DNA of 64,000 nt from Lactiplantibacillus plajomi (GTDB lineage Bacteria > Bacillota > Bacilli > Lactobacillales > Lactobacillaceae), in contig NZ_BJDZ01000006.1 of assembly GCF_005405405.1 (NCBI RefSeq), positions 1-64,000 of the forward strand, given 5' to 3'. Positions within the stretch are counted from its first letter, which is position 1. Every line of letters starts with the position of its first letter. Below, piece after piece: positions 53,483 through 62,305 of the stretch. The position numbers and the translations under genes are program-made. Below the pieces are notes generated by a model. It was not told the origin of the DNA, did no database searches, and saw only the letters and a program-made list of their open reading frames with translations.

Positions 53483-54604
53483 GTGGAAACGCTGATTCAA
53501 GGAATTACATCGATTACCTTTGGCCAGATTGTCATGATGCTAATTGGCGGTATCTTGATTTATCTGGGGATTAAAAAGGAATACGAACCGACCCTGCTGA
53601 TTCCAATGGGGTTAGGCTCGATCCTCGTTAACTTCCCGCAAACCGGGGTCTTAACGCAAATGGTCGGCGGTACGAAGGCCGAAGGGGTTTTGGATATCTT
53701 ATTCAAAGCCGGGATCAACACGGAACTGTTCCCGCTCCTGATTTTTATCGGGATCGGGGCGATGATCGACTTCGGACCGTTGCTGCAGAACCCGTTCATG
53801 TTACTGTTCGGGGCGGCCGCTCAATTCGGGATCTTCTTCGTTATTATTGTTGCGGTACTCTTTGGCTTTGATATCAAGGAAGCCGCTTCAATCGGGATTA
53901 TCGGGGCGGCCGATGGTCCAACCGCCATCTTCGTTTCGAACCAGTTAGCGCAAAACTTACTGGGGCCGATCACCGTCGCGGCGTACTCCTACATGGCGCT
54001 GGTTCCAATTATTCAACCAGCTGCCATCAAGGCCGTCACGACCAAGAAGGAACGTCAAATTCGGATGACTTACAAAGCCGAAAGTGTTTCGAAGACGACC
54101 AAGATCTTGTTCCCAATTATTGTCACGATTTTAGCCGGGTTTATTGCCCCAATTTCGTTACCGTTGGTTGGGTTCCTGATGTTCGGGAACTTACTGCGTG
54201 AATGTGGAGTGCTGGACCGCTTATCGGCTACGGCGCAAAACGAATTAGTCAACATTGTCAGCATCCTGTTAGGGTTAACGATTTCCGTTAAGTTGCAAGC
54301 TGACCAATTCTTGAACCTCCAGACCTTGATGATCATCGCCTTTGGGTTAGTTGCCTTCGTGATGGACTCAATTGGTGGGGTGCTCTTCGCCAAGTTACTG
54401 AACTTATTCCGGAAAGAAAAGATCAACCCAATGATTGGGGCGGCTGGGATTTCAGCCTTCCCAATGTCTAGTCGGGTGATTCAAAAGATGGCATCGGATG
54501 AAGATCCTAAGAACTTCGTCTTAATGTACGCGGTTGGTGCCAACGTTTCTGGGCAAATCGGTTCGGTTATTGCCGGTGGCCTCTTGTTATCATTCTTCAT
54601 GTAG
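53483..54604 (+). CDS. oadB: Oxaloacetate decarboxylase beta subunit (Na+ pump)
   Basis: Membrane subunit that decarboxylates carboxybiotin and couples it to Na+ export. Conserved segments GIGAMIDFGPLL, IGIIGAADGPTAIFVSNQLA (the ion-binding Asp) and NPMIGAAGISAFPMSSRVIQK are present; 373 residues matches OadB/GcdB. GTG 53483 is the start with GGGGT ahead. The following 40-codon gene is probably part of the same complex. Confidence 0.94.
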   Translation: METLIQGITSITFGQIVMMLIGGILIYLGIKKEYEPTLLIPMGLGSILVNFPQTGVLTQMVGGTKAEGVLDILFKAGINTELFPLLIFIGIGAMIDFGPLLQNPFMLLFGAAAQFGIFFVIIVAVLFGFDIKEAASIGIIGAADGPTAIFVSNQLAQNLLGPITVAAYSYMALVPIIQPAAIKAVTTKKERQIRMTYKAESVSKTTKILFPIIVTILAGFIAPISLPLVGFLMFGNLLRECGVLDRLSATAQNELVNIVSILLGLTISVKLQADQFLNLQTLMIIAFGLVAFVMDSIGGVLFAKLLNLFRKEKINPMIGAAGISAFPMSSRVIQKMASDEDPKNFVLMYAVGANVSGQIGSVIAGGLLLSFFM

Positions 54605-54619
54605 AAGGGAGACAGACAC

Positions 54620-54742
54620 ATGCTGAACAATCTAGAAGTTGCGTTTGAATTGATGGGGTTTGGGATGGGCGGCGTCTTCCTGGTCCTCTTCATCATTTAC
54701 CTGGTAGCAAAGCTACTATTGAAGTTATTACCTGCAAAGTGA
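54620..54742 (+). CDS. OadG-related small membrane subunit (40 aa)
   Basis: ATG 54620 with GAAGGGAG ahead encodes 40 residues: short polar N-terminus, MGFGMGGVFLVLFIIYLVAK as one membrane span, then LLLKLLPAK. This matches the single N-terminal helix of OadG, which anchors OadA to OadB, reduced to the membrane part; the soluble tail seems to be supplied by OadH. The gene sits between oadB and citC and is easily missed because of its size. Confidence 0.8.
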   Translation: MLNNLEVAFELMGFGMGGVFLVLFIIYLVAKLLLKLLPAK

Positions 54743-54752
54743 GGCGGAGATA

Positions 54753-55751
54753 ATGGAAGTAACACGACTGTGGCTGGACATTAACGCTTCGGCAAAGAAG
54801 GCGTGGCAAGCGCTACTAACTCAGGCTGGCCTGGTTGCCGACGAACAGGTAGATTACACCGTTGGGATCTATGACCAGGGACAGTTGATTGCGACCGGCT
54901 CGACGTACCAAAACATTATTAAGCTGGTTGCCGTTGCGGATACCGCCAAGCATAACAATTTATTAGCTAAAATTACCGGTGCGCTGTTAGAACGCTTAAC
55001 GGCCGACCGTTTTGAACAAGCTTACGTTTACACCAAACCGTGCACCGCCACCTATTTCAAGGCGCTCGGGTTTAAAGCTATCGCTGAAACGACGCACATT
55101 TGCTTACTGGAACGGGGGTACCCGGACATTGAGACTTTCCAAGCAAAGCTTAAGCGGGCCAAGCGTCCCAGTCAGCAAGCCGGGGCCATCGTGATGAACG
55201 CCAACCCGTTCACCAACGGGCACCGTTACTTAGTACAGCAGGCGTTGCAAACTTGTGACGTGTTGTACGTGCTAGTCGTTTCCGAAGACCGCTCGTTATT
55301 CGATACGGCCGCGCGCTTGAAAATGGTGCAAGCCGGAGTGGCGGACCTTAAGAACGTGGTCGTTTTGACCACCGACCATTACCTGGTTTCCAACGCGACC
55401 TTCCCGTCCTACTTCCTGAAGGATCAGGCGGACTTGAAGGTGGCGGCGGAACAGGCCCAACTGGACGCGCAAGTCTTCTTGCAACGGGTCGCGCCGGTAT
55501 TGGACTTAAAACACCGCTTTGTCGGTTCGGAACCGAACTCGGCGGTCACGGCGGTTTATAACGACCAGATGGCCCAAGCGTTTGCCGGGCACTTACAGTT
55601 GACCGTCATTGATCGACTAACTGAAAATCAGCAGCCGGTCAGTGCCACTACGGTGCGTCAGGCGCTCAAACGGGACGATTGGGAAACCGTCCAACAATTA
55701 GTACCAACATCAACTTTTAAAAATTTAAGGAGTGTTAACCATGACAGTTAA
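54753..55751 (+). CDS. citC: [Citrate (pro-3S)-lyase] ligase
   Basis: Acetylates the prosthetic group thiol of citrate lyase acyl carrier protein to activate the enzyme. An N-terminal GNAT-like domain (residues 1-130) is followed by a nucleotidyltransferase domain with NANPFTNGHRYLVQQAL near 149-165 (the HxGH-type site) and ENQQPVSATTVRQAL near 296-310. 332 residues. GGCGGAG precedes ATG 54753. Its end overlaps citD by 11 bases. Confidence 0.93.
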   Translation: MEVTRLWLDINASAKKAWQALLTQAGLVADEQVDYTVGIYDQGQLIATGSTYQNIIKLVAVADTAKHNNLLAKITGALLERLTADRFEQAYVYTKPCTATYFKALGFKAIAETTHICLLERGYPDIETFQAKLKRAKRPSQQAGAIVMNANPFTNGHRYLVQQALQTCDVLYVLVVSEDRSLFDTAARLKMVQAGVADLKNVVVLTTDHYLVSNATFPSYFLKDQADLKVAAEQAQLDAQVFLQRVAPVLDLKHRFVGSEPNSAVTAVYNDQMAQAFAGHLQLTVIDRLTENQQPVSATTVRQALKRDDWETVQQLVPTSTFKNLRSVNHDS

Positions 55752-56046
55752 ACAAACGGCCACGGCTGGGACGACGGAATCAAGCGACATTATGATTACG
55801 TTGAAGCCTAACGACAGTGGGATTGAAGTTGAATTAGACAGTAACGTCAAAAAACAATTTGGCGACCACATCAACGCGTTGATCAAGGATATCTTGCAAA
55901 AGCTATCAATTGATAACGTTAAAGTTGAAGCCGTTGACAAGGGTGCGCTTGACTGCACGATCAAGGCCCGCACGATTGCGGCTGCTTACCGGCTTCGGGG
56001 CGAATCAGACTACGAATGGGAGGCCATCAACTCATGGAACGATTAA
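55741..56046 (+). CDS. citD: Citrate lyase gamma subunit (acyl carrier protein)
   Basis: 101-residue carrier of the phosphoribosyl-dephospho-CoA prosthetic group, attached to the Ser in AGTTESSDIMI near residue 15. AAGGAG sets the start at ATG 55741, inside the citC end. It presents the acyl group to CitE and CitF. Its last 13 bases overlap citE. Confidence 0.93.
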   Translation: MTVKQTATAGTTESSDIMITLKPNDSGIEVELDSNVKKQFGDHINALIKDILQKLSIDNVKVEAVDKGALDCTIKARTIAAAYRLRGESDYEWEAINSWND

Positions 56047-56912
56047 GAAGAACGATGATGTTTGTGCCGGGTGCTAACCCAGCAATGTTGCGGGATGCCG
56101 TTTTATACGGTGCCGACTCAATTATGTTTGACTTGGAAGATGCCGTTTCACTGAAGGAAAAGGACACGGCGCGGATCTTAGTTTACTCCGCACTGAAGAC
56201 CTTCGACTACTCTAGTGTTGAAACGGTGGTCCGGGTCAACGCGCTGAGCGCTGGCGGGAAGCAAGATATTGAAGCCATGGTACTCGGTGGCATCAACGTC
56301 GTTCGGTTACCAAAGACCGAAACCGCCCAAGACATTGTCGACGTCGATGAAGTCATTACCGCGGTTGAAAAGAAGTACGATATTCCGGTTGGGACGACCC
56401 ACATGATGGCCGCCATCGAATCCGCTGAAGGGGTGCTGAATGCCCGTGAAATTGCCAAGGCATCGTCACGGATGATCGGGATCGCCCTCGGGGCCGAAGA
56501 CTACGTCACGAGTCAAAAGACGAAGCGTTACCCGGACGGCGCCGAATTATCGTTCGCCCGTAACTACATCTTACATTCAGCCCGGGCAGCCGGGATTGCC
56601 GCCATTGATACGGTTTACTCCGACGTGGATAACGAAGAAGGCTTACGCCACGAAACTAACTTGATCAAGCAACTTGGTTTTGACGGTAAGTCGGTGATCA
56701 ACCCGCGTCAAATTCCAGTTATTAACGGCATCTACGCCCCATCAGTTGAAGAAGTGCAAAAGGCACAAGAAATGATGGCCGGAATTCGCGAAGCCGAAGC
56801 TAAGGGCTCCGGGGTTATCGCGGTCAACGGACAAATGGTTGACAAACCAATCGTAGAACGGGCACAACGGGTCTTAGCGTTGGCCAAAGCAACGAACATG
56901 GAGGTCGATTAG
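56034..56912 (+). CDS. citE: Citrate lyase beta subunit (citryl-ACP lyase)
   Basis: TIM-barrel enzyme cleaving citryl-ACP to acetyl-ACP and oxaloacetate. RTMMFVPGANPAML at the start, DLEDAV near residue 36 (Mg ligand), RVNAL and ALGAEDYV are family motifs. 292 residues from ATG 56034, which has GGGAGG ten bases ahead within citD. Confidence 0.95.
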   Translation: MERLRRTMMFVPGANPAMLRDAVLYGADSIMFDLEDAVSLKEKDTARILVYSALKTFDYSSVETVVRVNALSAGGKQDIEAMVLGGINVVRLPKTETAQDIVDVDEVITAVEKKYDIPVGTTHMMAAIESAEGVLNAREIAKASSRMIGIALGAEDYVTSQKTKRYPDGAELSFARNYILHSARAAGIAAIDTVYSDVDNEEGLRHETNLIKQLGFDGKSVINPRQIPVINGIYAPSVEEVQKAQEMMAGIREAEAKGSGVIAVNGQMVDKPIVERAQRVLALAKATNMEVD

Positions 56913-56914
56913 AA

Positions 56915-58447
56915 ATGAGTGTTAATCAAGTAAAACGGGAAATTCCTGATAAGTACGCAAAACAATACGGCGTTTACGCTGGTGAATTCACTAACGTTAA
57001 ACCTTACGAAGCTGTTAAACGGCCGATTAAACCAATTACGCCGCATGACAGTAAGATGGTTGACAGCATTCACGACGCCATTGTTAAGACCGGCTTAAAG
57101 GACGGCATGACGATTTCGTTCCACCACCACTTCCGTGAAGGGGACTACGTCATGAACATGGTTCTTGATGAAATCGCTAAGATGGGCATCAAGAACATTT
57201 CAATCGCACCTAGTTCAATTGCCAACGTGCACGCACCATTGATCGACCACATTAAAAACGGCGTTGTTACCAACATTACGTCCAGTGGGTTGCGAGACAA
57301 AGTCGGGGCGGCCATTTCCGAAGGGATTATGGACAACCCGGTTGTGATCCGCTCCCACGGTGGTCGGGCTCGTGCGATTGCCCGGGGTGACATCCACATT
57401 GACGTGGCCTTCATTGGTGCGCCAAGTTCGGACGAATACGGGAACATCAACGGGACTAAGGGGAACGCCACTTGTGGTTCTCTCGGTTACGCCATGATCG
57501 ACGCCAAGTACGCTGACCAAGTGGTTGCCGTAACCGATACGCTGGTCCCTTACCCGAACACGCCAATCAGTATTCCACAAACTGACGTGGACTACGTGGT
57601 TAAGGTTGATGCGATTGGTGATCCTAGTGGGATTGCCAAGGGTGCGACCCGCTTTACGAAGAACCCGAAGGAATTATTGATTGCCGAATACGCCGCTAAA
57701 GTGATTACGGAATCCAGCTACTTCAAGAACGGCTTCTCGTTCCAAACGGGTAGTGGTGGTGCGGCCTTAGCCGTTAGCCGGTTCTTACGTAAAGCGATGA
57801 TCGACGAAGACGTTAAGGCCAGCTTCGCTCTCGGTGGGATTACGAACGCGATGGTTGAATTACAAAAAGAAGGCTTAGTTGACAAGTTGATCGACGTGCA
57901 AGACTTCGACCACCCGTCCGCCGTTTCCATGGCTGAAAATCCGGACCATTACGAAATCGACGCTGAAAGTTACGCTTCGCCACTCAGCAAGGGCTCGTTC
58001 ATTAACCAATTAGACGTTGCCATCCTGTCTGCATTGGAAGTTGATACCAACTTCAACGTTAACGTTATTACCGGTTCCGACGGTGTCTTACGGGGTGCTT
58101 CCGGTGGTCACTCCGACACCAGTGCTGCCTGCAAGATGAGCATCGTGGTCGCACCGATTGTCCGTGGCCGCATCCCAACCATCGTGGATGACGTCCAAAC
58201 GGTCGTTACGCCTGGTGAAAGTGTCGACGTTGTCGTTACCGAACTCGGGGTTGCGATTAACCCGAACCGGCCAGACTTAATTGAAATGTTCAAGGACATG
58301 AAGGTCCCACAATTTACCATTGAAGAATTAAAAGAAAAGGCCTATGCCATCACCGGTACCCCCGCAAAGATTCATTACGGTGATAAAGTCGTTGCGTTGA
58401 TCGAATACCGGGATGGCTCCCTGATCGACGTTGTTAAGAATGTCTAG
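56915..58447 (+). CDS. citF: Citrate lyase alpha subunit (acetyl-ACP:citrate ACP-transferase)
   Basis: Exchanges acetate for citrate on the carrier protein. ISFHHHFREGDYVMNMV near residues 66-82, SSGLRDKVGAAISEG, GGRARAIARGDIHIDVAFIGAPSSDEYGN and GASGGHSDTSAACK near 391-404 are typical. 510 residues. ATG 56915 follows the citE stop by two bases. Confidence 0.95.
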   Translation: MSVNQVKREIPDKYAKQYGVYAGEFTNVKPYEAVKRPIKPITPHDSKMVDSIHDAIVKTGLKDGMTISFHHHFREGDYVMNMVLDEIAKMGIKNISIAPSSIANVHAPLIDHIKNGVVTNITSSGLRDKVGAAISEGIMDNPVVIRSHGGRARAIARGDIHIDVAFIGAPSSDEYGNINGTKGNATCGSLGYAMIDAKYADQVVAVTDTLVPYPNTPISIPQTDVDYVVKVDAIGDPSGIAKGATRFTKNPKELLIAEYAAKVITESSYFKNGFSFQTGSGGAALAVSRFLRKAMIDEDVKASFALGGITNAMVELQKEGLVDKLIDVQDFDHPSAVSMAENPDHYEIDAESYASPLSKGSFINQLDVAILSALEVDTNFNVNVITGSDGVLRGASGGHSDTSAACKMSIVVAPIVRGRIPTIVDDVQTVVTPGESVDVVVTELGVAINPNRPDLIEMFKDMKVPQFTIEELKEKAYAITGTPAKIHYGDKVVALIEYRDGSLIDVVKNV

Positions 58448-58988
58448 CCAATTTGAAAATTTAGATGGTCCCGAAATTGAGTTGATGGCGATGCTGCAGA
58501 CGCGGGATTGGCGCGCCAATCAGCAACGGACCATCCTGAGTGCGTATCCCAACGCCACTTTGATTTGGTCGTCAACTCGGATTCCTGGTCCAATTAAGAC
58601 CGGGACCCACTTGACGTTGAAGTATCAAGCGGTTGCCAACGGGATTATCAATCAGTACGATAGCGCAGTCCTCGCAGCGGCGAGCTTTCCACGTGATACC
58701 GGCTTTGAATTTTACGTCGTCGTTGACGCACCGGCTGAAACGGTTAAGCGCGACTTGGTGGCGTTCGAACAAAGTAGTAAGTTCGGCCCACTCTGTGATT
58801 TAGACGTGATGACCTGGGTCGATGATGACCTGCACCACGTCAGTCGTGAAGGACTCGGGTTACCACGGCGGAAGTGCATCGTCTGTGGTGGCGACGCGAA
58901 GGTCTGCAGTCGCTCGCGAGCGCATAGCTTAGAAGAAATGCAGCGCGTTGTGGACGAAATTATTGCTGAAGGGTGGCGGAAAGTATGA
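58440..58988 (+). CDS. citX: Holo-citrate lyase ACP synthase (apo-citrate lyase phosphoribosyl-dephospho-CoA transferase)
   Basis: Transfers the CitG-made triphosphoribosyl-dephospho-CoA onto CitD. The motif GPLCDLDVM near residue 121 corresponds to the G-x-L-x-D-[IL]-D-V signature, and LGLPRRKCIVCGGDAKVCSRSRAHS to the conserved C-terminal part. 182 residues from ATG 58440, overlapping citF by eight bases and oadA by four. Confidence 0.93.
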   Translation: MSSQFENLDGPEIELMAMLQTRDWRANQQRTILSAYPNATLIWSSTRIPGPIKTGTHLTLKYQAVANGIINQYDSAVLAAASFPRDTGFEFYVVVDAPAETVKRDLVAFEQSSKFGPLCDLDVMTWVDDDLHHVSREGLGLPRRKCIVCGGDAKVCSRSRAHSLEEMQRVVDEIIAEGWRKV

Positions 58989-60388
58989 GTAAGCAAAAAG
59001 TAGGCATTATGGAAACGGTCCTACGGGATGGTCAGCAAAGTTTGATCGCAACGCGGATGCCGATTAGTGATATGTTACCGATTTTAGATAAGATGGATCA
59101 TGCGGGGTACCACTCCATGGAAGTATGGGGCGGGGCAACCTTCGATTCATGCTTACGGTACTTGAACGAGGATCCGTGGGAACGGTTGAGAACCATCCGT
59201 AAACACGTTAAACACACGAAGTTACAAATGTTGCTCCGCGGTCAAAATATTTTAGGGTATAAGAACTACGCCGATGACGTGGTAGAAACCTTCGTTAAGA
59301 AGTCAATTGAAAACGGAATCGACATCATTCGGATGTTCGACGCGTTGAACGATACCCGAAATTTAGAGACCGCCTTGGCGGCAACTAAGAAGTACGGTGG
59401 TCACGCCCAAATGACCATTTCATACACGACTAGTGAGTTCCACACGATTCCTTACTACGTGAAGTTAGCTAAGGAAATGGAAACGATGGGGGCCGACTCA
59501 CTATGTATTAAGGATATGGCCGGGATTTTGACTCCCCAACGGGCCTTTGACCTGGTCAGCGAGCTTAAAGCTAGTTTGAGTATTCCGATTGAAGTCCACA
59601 CCCACGCCACGAGTGGGATCGCCGACATGACCTACATTAAGGCGGTCGAAGCCGGTGCCGACATTATTGACACGGCTAGCTCACCATTCGCTGGTGGGAC
59701 TAGTCAACCAGCTACTGAATCAATGCTGGTGGCGTTACGCGACTTAGGCTACGACGTGGACGTTGACGCAACTTTGGCGGCTGAAATCGCCGAATACTTC
59801 GCGCCAATTCGTGACCGCTTCCGTGAAGACGGCGGCTTGAATCCGAAAGTGATGGACGTTCAACCGAAGTCACTTCGGTACCAAGTGCCGGGCGGAATGT
59901 TATCCAACCTGCTAGCCCAATTAAAAGACGCGGGTCAGGAAGACTTATACGAACAAGTCTTGGACGAAGTGCCAAAGGTTCGGGCCGACCTCGGCTTCCC
60001 ACCACTTGTAACGCCGTTGTCACAAATGGTTGGGACCCAGGCGTTGATGAACGTGATGAGTGGTGAACGTTACAAGTTGATTCCTAACGAAATTAAGGAT
60101 TACGTTCGCGGCCTATACGGTCGACCACCGGTAGCCATCGCACCGGAAATGGTCAAGAAGATTATCGGCGACGAAAAGCCGATTACCAGTCGACCAGCCG
60201 ACTCGATCGCACCGCAGTTACCACAATTTGAAGCGGACATTAAGCAGTACGCGCACAGCATGGAAGACGTCTTGATTTACGGGTTGTTCCCGGATCAGGG
60301 ACTTGACTTCTTAGGCCGGCGTGAAGACCGTTTCTACGACGTTCCCGTTCAAAACATTGATTTAAGTTTTGCGGCGGATACCAAGTAA
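58985..60388 (+). CDS. oadA: Oxaloacetate decarboxylase alpha subunit (carboxyltransferase)
   Basis: Catalyses transfer of the carboxyl group from oxaloacetate to biotin. ETVLRDGQQSLIATRM near residues 10-25, IIRMFDALND near 120, IKDMAG (metal and catalytic Lys region) and HTHATSGIADM near 208 are carboxyltransferase motifs. At 467 residues it ends before the biotin domain found in fused OadA proteins, so the OadD protein supplies it. Starts inside the citX stop (ATGA). Confidence 0.95.
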   Translation: MSKQKVGIMETVLRDGQQSLIATRMPISDMLPILDKMDHAGYHSMEVWGGATFDSCLRYLNEDPWERLRTIRKHVKHTKLQMLLRGQNILGYKNYADDVVETFVKKSIENGIDIIRMFDALNDTRNLETALAATKKYGGHAQMTISYTTSEFHTIPYYVKLAKEMETMGADSLCIKDMAGILTPQRAFDLVSELKASLSIPIEVHTHATSGIADMTYIKAVEAGADIIDTASSPFAGGTSQPATESMLVALRDLGYDVDVDATLAAEIAEYFAPIRDRFREDGGLNPKVMDVQPKSLRYQVPGGMLSNLLAQLKDAGQEDLYEQVLDEVPKVRADLGFPPLVTPLSQMVGTQALMNVMSGERYKLIPNEIKDYVRGLYGRPPVAIAPEMVKKIIGDEKPITSRPADSIAPQLPQFEADIKQYAHSMEDVLIYGLFPDQGLDFLGRREDRFYDVPVQNIDLSFAADTK

Positions 60389-60410
60389 TTTAAGTTAATC
60401 ATAGTCAAGT

Positions 60411-60446
60411 AGCCGCGCGGAACCGTCGTTCCGGGCGGCTGCTTTG
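60411..60446 (+). terminator. Hairpin between oadA and the regulator gene
   Basis: 13-bp stem 60411-60423/60428-60440 (AGCCGCGCGGAAC/GTTCCGGGCGGCT), followed by GCTTTG only. The weak T-run suggests partial termination. Confidence 0.6.
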
Positions 60447-60481
60447 TGTCGAGTGATTGGGTCAAATTTTTTAACGGTTCT

Positions 60482-60506
60482 CAGTAATTTATCATTAAAA
60501 TTACTG
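60482..60506. promoter_or_regulatory. Perfect dyad upstream of the citrate regulator gene
   Basis: CAGTAATTT (60482-60490), seven bases, AAATTACTG (60498-60506). A TATAAT follows at 60526-60531, with TTACTG (60501-60506) as possible -35 box 19 bases away, so the right arm overlaps the promoter. A GntR-type autoregulatory site is the obvious reading. Confidence 0.65.
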
Positions 60507-60563
60507 GTACCGCATACATATTTGTTATAATAGGAGAAATAGGGAAAAACGGGAGTGAGAAGC

Positions 60564-61259
60564 ATGGATGGGATTGTCAAAGCAGTTGCGAATAATTTAG
60601 ATCTCAAACAGAATAAGCCGCTTAAAGAACTAGTGTTAGAGGCCTTTCGCAAGACCATCATCCTAGGCGAGATTCCCGCGGGGAGCCGGATTAACGAGAA
60701 GAAGTTTGCGGAAGAACTTAACGTTAGCCGGACACCAATTCGTTACGCGATTCAACGGTTAGCGGCGGAGAACTTAGTGGAGAGTATGCCGGGAGCTAGC
60801 ACCATCGTGAAGGGGATTACCATCAAGGACGCCTACGAGATTTACGACATTCGTAAGGAGTTGGATACCTTGGCAACGCGCAAGGCGATGGCGCGGATGA
60901 GCGAGGATGATTTTGAAACTTTAAAGAATTTACTGGAGCGGACCCAGGCCGAGTTGGGCCAGGTTCCCGATACGACGGTGGTCGAGTACTTTTCAGACTT
61001 TAACCAGTTCATCTATCAACACTGTGACATGCCGCACCTGGTCACGATTGTGTTCAAGTTACAAGCCTACTTGGTTTATTTCCGCGATATTGCGATTACG
61101 TCGCGGGAACGGCGGGCGTTAGCGCTGCAAGAACACTGGCGCATCTACCAGGCGATGGTCAATCACGATGAAGTGCAGATCAACCTTATTATTCGTGAAC
61201 ACCTCGGCCAATCACTGCAATTTATTATTAAAGAAATGAGGGCCCACGACCTTGACTAG
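60564..61259 (+). CDS. citO: GntR/FCD-family regulator of citrate metabolism (CitO type)
   Basis: Winged helix-turn-helix at residues 15-80 (LVLEAFRKTIILGEIPAGSRINEKKFAEELNVSRTPIRYAIQRL) and an all-helical FCD effector domain (about 90-225; DIRKELD, metal-site His in HCDMPH and EHWRIYQAM). Enterococcal CitO of this family binds citrate and activates the cit operons; position between oadA and citG supports the same role. ATG 60564 with GGGAGTGAG ahead. Overlaps citG by eight bases. Confidence 0.88.
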   Translation: MDGIVKAVANNLDLKQNKPLKELVLEAFRKTIILGEIPAGSRINEKKFAEELNVSRTPIRYAIQRLAAENLVESMPGASTIVKGITIKDAYEIYDIRKELDTLATRKAMARMSEDDFETLKNLLERTQAELGQVPDTTVVEYFSDFNQFIYQHCDMPHLVTIVFKLQAYLVYFRDIAITSRERRALALQEHWRIYQAMVNHDEVQINLIIREHLGQSLQFIIKEMRAHDLD

Positions 61260-62142
61260 TTTGACTACGATTGACATTGCCGGTTTAGCTCGGCAGTCGC
61301 TACTAACCGAAGTCGCGCTGGCACCGAAGCCGGGACTCGTCGACCCGTTTTCGAACGGTGCGCACGACGACATGGACTACCCGTTATTTTTAACCAGCGT
61401 GTCGGCGTTGACGCCGTACTTACACCAGTACGTTGCTCTTGGTCAACAAGCGACGGCCGTTAAGCCGTTATTTAAGGCCTTACGGCAAGTCGGTGCCGAG
61501 GGCGAACGGGCAATGATGCGGGCGACTGACCAGGTGAACACGCACAAGGGCGCCAACTTTTCTTACGCGGTGTTGTTGGGAGCACTCGGATGGTGCAGCC
61601 AGCGCCAATCGTTAGCGACCCTGCAACAAACTAACTTTGCGCCGGTCTTTGAGACCGTTCAGACCATGACCCGCGGCTTCGCCAGTCAGGATTTCGCAAA
61701 AATCAAGCAGAAGGTCCACTTATCCTACGGCGAACAACTCTACATGAAGTACGGGGTGTTAGGCGTTCGCGGTGAAGCCGAGGCTGGGTACCCGGCGTTA
61801 CGCCAGTTAGCGCTACCGTTTTTAGCGCGCCACCAGCAGTTGCCGGAAAGCGACCGTTACTTACGTTTAATGGTCTATTTAATCGCTAACTTAGAAGACG
61901 GCAACTTACTGCACCGCGGCGGTCGCGAAGGCCTCCTGCGGGTGCAACGGGTCGCCCAGGAGTTGCTAGAGCGGCAATTAGCCGACGGTGACCAGTTACG
62001 CGCGGCGTTGGTCCACTTTGACCACCAACTGATCGACTGGCACCTTAGTCCGGGCGGGACCGCCGACTTGCTCGCCCTCAGCGTCTTCTTTGACCACCTC
62101 CAGCAGTTAGATTTAAACTTGCTTAGAAAAGTTGCGTTCTAG
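61252..62142 (+). CDS. citG: Triphosphoribosyl-dephospho-CoA synthase
   Basis: Makes the precursor of the citrate lyase prosthetic group from ATP and dephospho-CoA. EVALAPKPGLVDPFSNGAHDDMD near residues 20-42, NTHKGANFSYAVLLGALG near 97-114, YGVLGVRGEAEAGYP and SPGGTADLLAL near 264-274 are family motifs. 296 residues. Start is TTG 61252, within the end of the regulator gene (TTGACTAG overlap), so it is translationally coupled to it. Confidence 0.93.
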   Translation: MTSLTTIDIAGLARQSLLTEVALAPKPGLVDPFSNGAHDDMDYPLFLTSVSALTPYLHQYVALGQQATAVKPLFKALRQVGAEGERAMMRATDQVNTHKGANFSYAVLLGALGWCSQRQSLATLQQTNFAPVFETVQTMTRGFASQDFAKIKQKVHLSYGEQLYMKYGVLGVRGEAEAGYPALRQLALPFLARHQQLPESDRYLRLMVYLIANLEDGNLLHRGGREGLLRVQRVAQELLERQLADGDQLRAALVHFDHQLIDWHLSPGGTADLLALSVFFDHLQQLDLNLLRKVAF

Positions 62143-62153
62143 GCAAGTTTTTT
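62115..62153 (+). terminator. Terminator of the citrate operon, overlapping the citG stop
   Basis: 14-bp stem 62115-62128/62137-62150 with one wobble pair, T6 tail. The citG stop TAG (62140-62142) lies in the right arm. Confidence 0.85.
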
Positions 62154-62204
62154 GCTCTCATCTGTTCCTAATCACCGGGGGAAGTATGATACAATGAAAA
62201 AGAG

Positions 62205-62230
62205 TTTATACACTGCACTTAGTGTGTAAA
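62205..62230 (+). promoter_or_regulatory. Hairpin in the metG leader
   Basis: TTTATACACT (62205-62214) and AGTGTGTAAA (62221-62230) are inverted with one mismatch. A possible -10 (TACAAT, 62190-62195) lies just upstream. No T-box core is visible between here and metG. Confidence 0.4.
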
Positions 62231-62305
62231 TATGACCATAGTAGCCGGATGTTACGGCGTCTGGAGTCAATATGGCATATCGATTGATTCGTGATTGAAC
62301 GATAA

